From: Chrysopilus asiliformis
Taxonomy: Eukaryota; Arthropoda; Insecta; Diptera; Rhagionidae
Direction of reading: 5' to 3'
Length of the DNA: 64,000 bases
Assembly: GCA_964034945.1 (NCBI GenBank)
Contig: OZ035961.1
Span: 47,728,184 to 47,792,183, forward strand
Below, piece after piece: positions 58,311 to 64,000 of the stretch. The notes under the pieces were generated by a model, which made no database searches, was not told the DNA's origin, and saw nothing but the letters and a program-made list of their open reading frames with translations. Numbering within the stretch: the stretch's first letter is position 1; the number at the start of each line of letters is the position of its first letter. A program made the translations under genes and the position numbers.

Positions 58311-61300
58311 ATGGAATATAGACCTTCACATCTTTCATATTTTTATTAATTACTATTACGAAATTTTTTTCACATTTACAATTTTCAAATTCTCTATAAC
58401 TGTCAGGTTGGACTTTGTTAAATTTTCCTTGCGATTATATTAAAGTGCATCCCCGATGAAAACAGCTCGCAGATATTTGCCAGTAGTTTTTAAATTAGGT
58501 TAAAATGCAGCGGTATAATAATTAAGCAAGGTCGATTAAGCTATATTTTTATATGAAATCAAACCGTTAGAGTCAATTCCACATTAAGTGACGCTTTTAT
58601 ATGAAATTTTCATGTTAAAACGTTGCTTAATGTAAATTTGATAAAGGCTAATGGGAATAAGTACTACATATATCTTTGTTACTGTAAAAAACCATAAAAA
58701 AAGTTTAAAAACAAGGAATTTTAAAATTTACGTAACCTGTTTGTAAGTGAACCGTTCTTACTAAACGCTTCTAAATTTAAAGAACTGTCAGTTTATAACA
58801 ATTAAATCTAGTTTAAAAAAATATATCAAAAATGTTCAAACAACTTCTGGGCCCCCTAAAGTTAATTACGTTATGGCAGTTTTCCATCACAAGGAATAAG
58901 CGGTTGATTTTATAAGCAGGTGCTTTGGCGTCAAGCTAAAAAGATAACAAGACACATTCTCCCTATTCCTGATATGTCCGGACAAAGACGACGAACAGGT
59001 GAAATTTAAAAATTAAAATTACGCAACAACAATAATTGTATTCATCTATGTATTTTAGTGGTATTACTTTTGTCGACATCTTTTTTAATTCCCTACATTC
59101 GTGAACCATTTAGGTTGATTAATGTCCTCAAACACAGCCATGTATATAATTCTGAACGAAAATGAATATTTTTTTCAAGGAAGAATTTTTTTGAGTTAGT
59201 GCAGGTGATATTTTTGATACGCAAGTTTTGGTTTCTCTTATATCGGATCAATCATCATATTTCCAGAGTTTTCTTTCTTTAACATATTTTTTGATACCTA
59301 CATATTACACATAGATGAATAAATTGCTAAACACCAAAACTCCTCATTATTTCTTTAGTCTTATTTTCTTTCTATACCTACTCTTAATTCGAAATATTTT
59401 CATTTCGCTGTTTTTACTTTTTTTTTTGTATGCGCTGTTTTTCAATACTATCTGCCACTGGTGTTTATAACCATGTTTACATTCAAAGCGAAAACATTTT
59501 TAAAGCATGGAACAAAAAAGGATGGAGCAATATGTCAAAACCAAAAAACTTTAATATGATGTGCCGGCAAAAATGTCCTTACACTTAGTTATAAGACAAA
59601 AATGATAAATTGATTTAAGATGTTATCGGTCAGATTAAATGCAATAAAATATTCGAATTGATATTTTGCAGTGTGTTTTCAGTTCAGTCTTCTTACTGCT
59701 AGACGCATATACTCGAATTTCTTTCACCAGGTTAATATTTTGGCAGTTGATGCGAGTTTTTAACTGTATTGATATAAAGCATTGTGAAATTTATGCTACC
59801 CTATTGTTTCATAAAATGTTGGTCGAAATATATAAAATAAATTTAAAACAAATAACAATAAGAATGTATCCCTTCTCCATCATCAATAGCATAACGTTGC
59901 GAAAAAAAAATTCATAGTGCCGAAACAGTCGCCTTTATTTTCACATAGACTTTTTAGGACCTCCAGGAATTTTTGGCTTGTTTTATTTTAGATGGCCAGA
60001 GTTTGCATAATTTATCTGCATCTTCAATATGATGGAATTAATGCAGCATAATACTGTAGCTGAAAAAGCAGCATCGACCAGTATAAGTTTCTACACAAAA
60101 CAACAAACGAAGAGGACTTATAAAACAAGGTGGTCTTTTTGAATGCAACTTATGCAGGAGTCTTTGAAATATTTAAAACGTCGTTCAACAGATGTACAAA
60201 GCTCACGATTGTTTTTGTTATGTTATTTCTTCCTCTCGTTTAGATAAAATCGTTTTATGCCCAATCTAAGGGCGCTTCGATAAGATATTCAGGTAAATGA
60301 GTGAGTCGGAATTTCAAATCTGCGAAATTCGAAGGGCATGATCACTCTTAAAATTGACAAAGAAGAATTCGTTAAAATTCGGTTGTGATCAATTTTGTAG
60401 TGTTGTCAGTTAGTGGGTATCTTATGATTGGTCTTTGGTATGTGGCTCACCAAGTTTGTTTTATTGGTAATCATTTTCTCGTGTTATGTGTAGAATTTTT
60501 ACCTGATGTCTCATCGCCTGGTTGCCTTATCATATTCATCAGGCATAACTTGTAAAATTGAGTCAGAAGAAATAATGCTAAACTTTTAGCACTTTAGAGA
60601 ATGATAAATAACTCCACATTTGATTCTAAAATGTATCAAATTTACAATACCATAAACAAATTGTTTAAAATTTAAAGACAAGTGTCGAAAAAATAATTAA
60701 ATATTAGTAAATAAAGTGTTTAGATACATTGTTAATAAAAATATTGATTACTAAATAAGTATTGTTGCAAATTCTCGTCTAGACGTTACTAATTAGATTG
60801 CCTAACATTTGAAATCAATAAAACCAAGGGTGTAAATAGGATGCTCGTTCCATTGTGGGTGCTTGCTGCATTGTGCGAACACTAGCTTGTATGAGGGTCC
60901 AGTTAAATGATCAAAAATAATTATAGGTTCTAAAATGTTTTACAGGTTCAACAAAGTTGAAAAGAATTTCGTAAATACTTTTTCATATTTTGGACGATTG
61001 ATATTTTTGACGGGTATAAACCGTACGCTTTCTTCATATAAAAATGGGTAAAATGTAGGTACTTTTTCCAAAATACCGCTCGACGGAATTGAATAAAACT
61101 TTGCACACATGTTGTTTACGTAATATTAAAGCTATACATAAATAAGGATTTGGGAAAAAAAGTTTGTGGCAAATTTTTTTTGAATTTTCAAAATGTGTTG
61201 AAAAAACATGCATTTACTTTCACTTCCCTTCACACCACAAACTTTTGAATTTTAGATTTCCTAATTTGTATCGATACTGAATGTTGCGTTCATGAAAATG

Positions 61301-61344
61301 AGAAAAAATCAGGTCAATATCTTACTTAGTTTTGGAGAAAAGGG
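58311..61344. other. Long gene-free stretch
   Basis: AT-rich presumed intronic DNA. The only longer frame (59666-59917, plus) has no motif I recognise. Confidence 0.4.
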
Positions 61345-61346
61345 TA

Positions 61347-62435
61347 CAAAGTTAGAAATTTGACCCGTCAGTATCAAATTTCTTCTAGTCTCAAAGAAAA
61401 AGTGTTAATGTTTAACACTTATAAATATCACTTTAGCACCTTAGAAATGTGTAAAAAAATAATAACACATTGAAATGTTAGGGTTACACCTTGTTGGGAG
61501 TTAACTGACTTTAACACTTTCGAGTTTCAAACAAATTGGGACTTGAATGTTTTAAAATGAAATTCTTTATAGATCTGAAGGTAATTGGAAATGATGTAGT
61601 ACTAAGTTTTATTTTCTTAAAAATAATGTTACTATACAGAAAGAAAAATATGGCAAATTTAATCAAAATGTCTTGGATAAATAAGTTAAATATGGGTTCA
61701 AAAAAATATTGAATTAAATTGAATGAAAATTAAAATTGTTATTATATTTTTATGTTTTTACTTCAATATTGAAAATATTGAATTAAAAAAATAAAAATCT
61801 AATAATTTTAATTTTCATAAAAAATGTGAAAAAAAATCGAGTCGAGATCGGGACTCGAACCCGCTCAACGGATTTCTTTTTGTTTTTAGGGTTTTTTTAA
61901 AATTTATTATTATTTTTTAAATAAAAATAAAATATTTTAAATAAAAATTATAAATAATAATTACTAATAATTAATATTGTTAAAAATAAAAACAATAAAA
62001 ACCATGTTGCATTTTAACTATGCTCCGCCAAAGGAGCAAGCAGCCTAGTGGGCAAGGCGCGCAGAAATCACAAGCGAAAGATGTCAGAAACCAAAAAACA
62101 CGACGGTTCAAATTCCATACGGTGCTACACGCGAATTTTTTTTTTTCTTATTTTTTATTATTTTTATTCATTTTTTTTATTAAAAACAATGAATAATAGT
62201 TAGATGCATTTCATGTAAGTCTTTTAATTCGATTAAAATGAAAAAAAAATTACCAAATTGATTTTGTTTTTCCCAAGACTGATAAGTGTTAATTTTTTTT
62301 TAACAATTTAAGTGTTTATCTAAAATGACACTTAAAAGTCTCAATGATTCAACACTGGGATCCAGTGCTAAAGTAACACTTTTTTAGGTGTGGACACCAT
62401 GGAACACATAAATGTGTTAAAAATTTCTAACTGTG
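61347..62435. mobile_element. TA-flanked TIR element with AGTGTTAA array and tRNA-like boxes
   Basis: The left end TACAAAGTTAGAAATTT and the inverted right end TACACAGTTAGAAATTT match at 16 of 17 positions, with TA outermost. AGTGTTAA/TTAACACT motifs cluster at 61405-61520 and 62285-62415. The centre has a plus-strand A-box-like AGCCTAGTGGGCAAGGCG (62042-62059) and B-box-like GGTTCAAATTCC (62105-62116), plus a lone minus-strand GGGTTCGAGTCCC (61850-61862). Same plan as family E though the sequences differ. No coding capacity. Confidence 0.68.
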
Positions 62436-64000
62436 TACTATAGTATAAAAAATGGAACTTTTCGCAAGAGCAACTGCGTAATACAGCCATAATTTTTAAA
62501 ATAGGTAGAAACAAGCGGGTTTTGTCAATTTGTTCAAAAAATAGTAATATGCAATAAAAAAGTTTCATTTTATCGGAAGTTATGTCTTTAAAGCGAGATT
62601 AGAATATTGCAACTTTCTTGTTATTGTACCATTACTGAATTACTGAATGCATTACTGAAATTGTAATGTAATTTATGGAAATAAATGTTCTTTTTCTGAA
62701 AAATATTTTAATTAAATGTTCAAAACTAGATTGTATTCCCGTCGTTGACGGTTAAAGTTTTTTTTTGCAAAAGTTTTTTTTGACCCAGAAATAACTTAAA
62801 ACTTTTGCAAAAAGTCGTTATCTTTTCAAGACTTCCGTTTCGAAATTTTCTAACACCAGATTCATAATCAGCGACTCCGAAAACCCCTGAGTGACATTTC
62901 TCAGTCTCCTAACGGACAGGCTTCATGGCAAATATCTTCTATATAAATAAATGGTTAACTTTGTTGACGTCTCACTCGTATTCATATTATCTGTCGAAAA
63001 GGAGAATTCATCTTTATTTTTTGCAAAAGTTGTAGATATTTCTTCGAAAAATTGACAACTGTCAAACTCAATTTAGAATACATTGAGCGCGCATCCAGCA
63101 CTTCAGTTTGCATTGGTGCTTCACAATTAAAACCCAAATGCAAACTATGGATGTGGGTGCAAATTTTTAATATTTTGAACTGTAAAATACTGGACAAAAA
63201 CTTTTGCTATGAAATTCTAAAAAAAAAAGATTCTCGTCACAAAAAATTATAAAAGGACATCTTGCATTAAATCTCTGACAAAAAAAAATGAAATGAAGAA
63301 GGCCTAGAACACAGAGTGACCGTCAACAGAATCTGTCATCAACGGTTTATAGTACACGTTCTATCCACCGTCAATGGTTGAGTATATACGTTTAAAACTG
63401 TTTTTCATTATTTTTTTTTCGACAATCTAATGCCGTGTAGATAATCTAATGACGTGCAGAAGCCATAAACGTGATTATGGTTGACGATGAACAATTTTTT
63501 GTTTGGCCGCCTGGATTTAGCATAAGAAAAAGCAAATTGTTTGCCATGTCGAATGTTAAAACTTCGAAAGAAATATGGCTAGGTGAAAGAAACACTTTTA
63601 AAACTTTCCAAGAATGTTGGAAAAAAAAGTTTGTTACGTCGCATAAAAGAAATTTTCCTTTTTTTAATATAAAGAAATGGCAATACAATTTCTGATTATT
63701 CAAAAATAGATTTAATGAAATAGTGCCGAAAACCTTTTTGAAATTTTCGAGGAAAACAACCAATATTTTCAAAAGTCTGAAAACCACTGTAAAAAGACTA
63801 TCACAAAGCCAAAATTCATTTATATTAATAATTTTATGGGACATCTCTGCCGAATTTCAGGCCAATCGGCTAATCGGTAGTTTTCCTGCAAAAGAATAAC
63901 TTAAAGGGAAAACTCACCTTGGGATTCACTTTACTTTCACCCCTTATTCTTCCCATATCCAGGGCTACTTTTCAATGAATTTATGTTGGAGTTGGATCCT
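62436..64000. other. No recognised gene
   Basis: AT-rich. An inverted pair, TTTTTGCAAAAGTTTT and AAAACTTTTGCAAAAAG, lies at 62763-62816. Overlapping open frames on both strands at 63446-63844 have no recognisable domain. Confidence 0.4.

Noticed and set aside
58207..58443. Frame with SGIEPPTFGIRAKYF peptide
   Set aside because: Typical read-through of a tRNA-derived SINE B-box region, not a gene.
63446..63844. 132-codon minus frame and overlapping plus frame
   Set aside because: No recognisable domain, Phe/Leu-rich AT composition, and frames open on both strands, as expected by chance.
1..64000. CRISPR arrays, rRNA genes and bacterial operons
   Set aside because: No regularly spaced identical repeats with unique spacers, no rRNA-like conserved blocks, and no closely packed long ORFs; the sequence is eukaryotic.

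Overview
This window looks like AT-rich nuclear DNA from an insect, most likely a brachyceran fly. It holds no bacterial operons, no rRNA and no CRISPR array. The evidence for a fly is one short, less AT-rich exon with a clean GTAAGT donor, long AT-rich non-coding tracts, and a transposon mix typical of insects: hAT, piggyBac-like, PIF/Harbinger-like, pogo-like, mariner, Helitron/Pif1, LINE and tRNA-derived SINE. A dispersed repeat with GTCCGTCCGTCCGTCTGT-type and CTTGAAATTTTG-type motifs resembles repeats common in fly genomes. Species cannot be fixed from the sequence alone.

Only one stretch looks like a host protein-coding gene: an exon at 31140-31365 (+). Its N-terminal peptide (MDM..E..RSWYEN, then GHHRRYY) recalls the start of GATA1/2/3-class factors such as fly grain, but the zinc fingers are not in the window. 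If that reading is right, the remaining 32.6 kb is intron, and the 30 kb upstream is 5' flank or upstream intron.

Layout. 0-5 kb: LINE endonuclease fragment (-), Pif1/Helitron helicase tail (+), a GAGAC-rich TIR element, a possible LTR, a fold-back element built of AGCTAAG motifs, and a piggyBac-like MITE. 8.3-15 kb: five alternating copies of a 0.58 kb TIR element (family E) that carries a tRNA-like core, arranged in two 3058 bp tandem units made by unequal crossing-over. 16-27 kb: several fold-back and TIR elements, a decayed hAT transposase C-terminus and a hAT MITE with target duplication. 31-35 kb: the exon and two more E copies. 36-46 kb: pogo-like elements, a hAT inserted in a hAT, Harbinger- and piggyBac-like MITEs, near-perfect palindromes and a G-tract-bearing repeat family. 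46-58 kb: a degenerate minisatellite, dispersed repeats, a dead mariner truncated beside a Harbinger-like insertion, large fold-backs, hAT and piggyBac MITEs and a tRNA-derived SINE. 61-62.5 kb: a distant structural analogue of family E, also with tRNA-like boxes.

The most unusual theme is a class of TA-flanked elements with ends starting CAC, each filled with its own short motif array (GGTGTTAA, AGTGTTAA, GTAATATTTAC, GAGAC). Two of them enclose pol III A-box/B-box-like sequence. No element here encodes an intact transposase, so all would need enzymes supplied from elsewhere.
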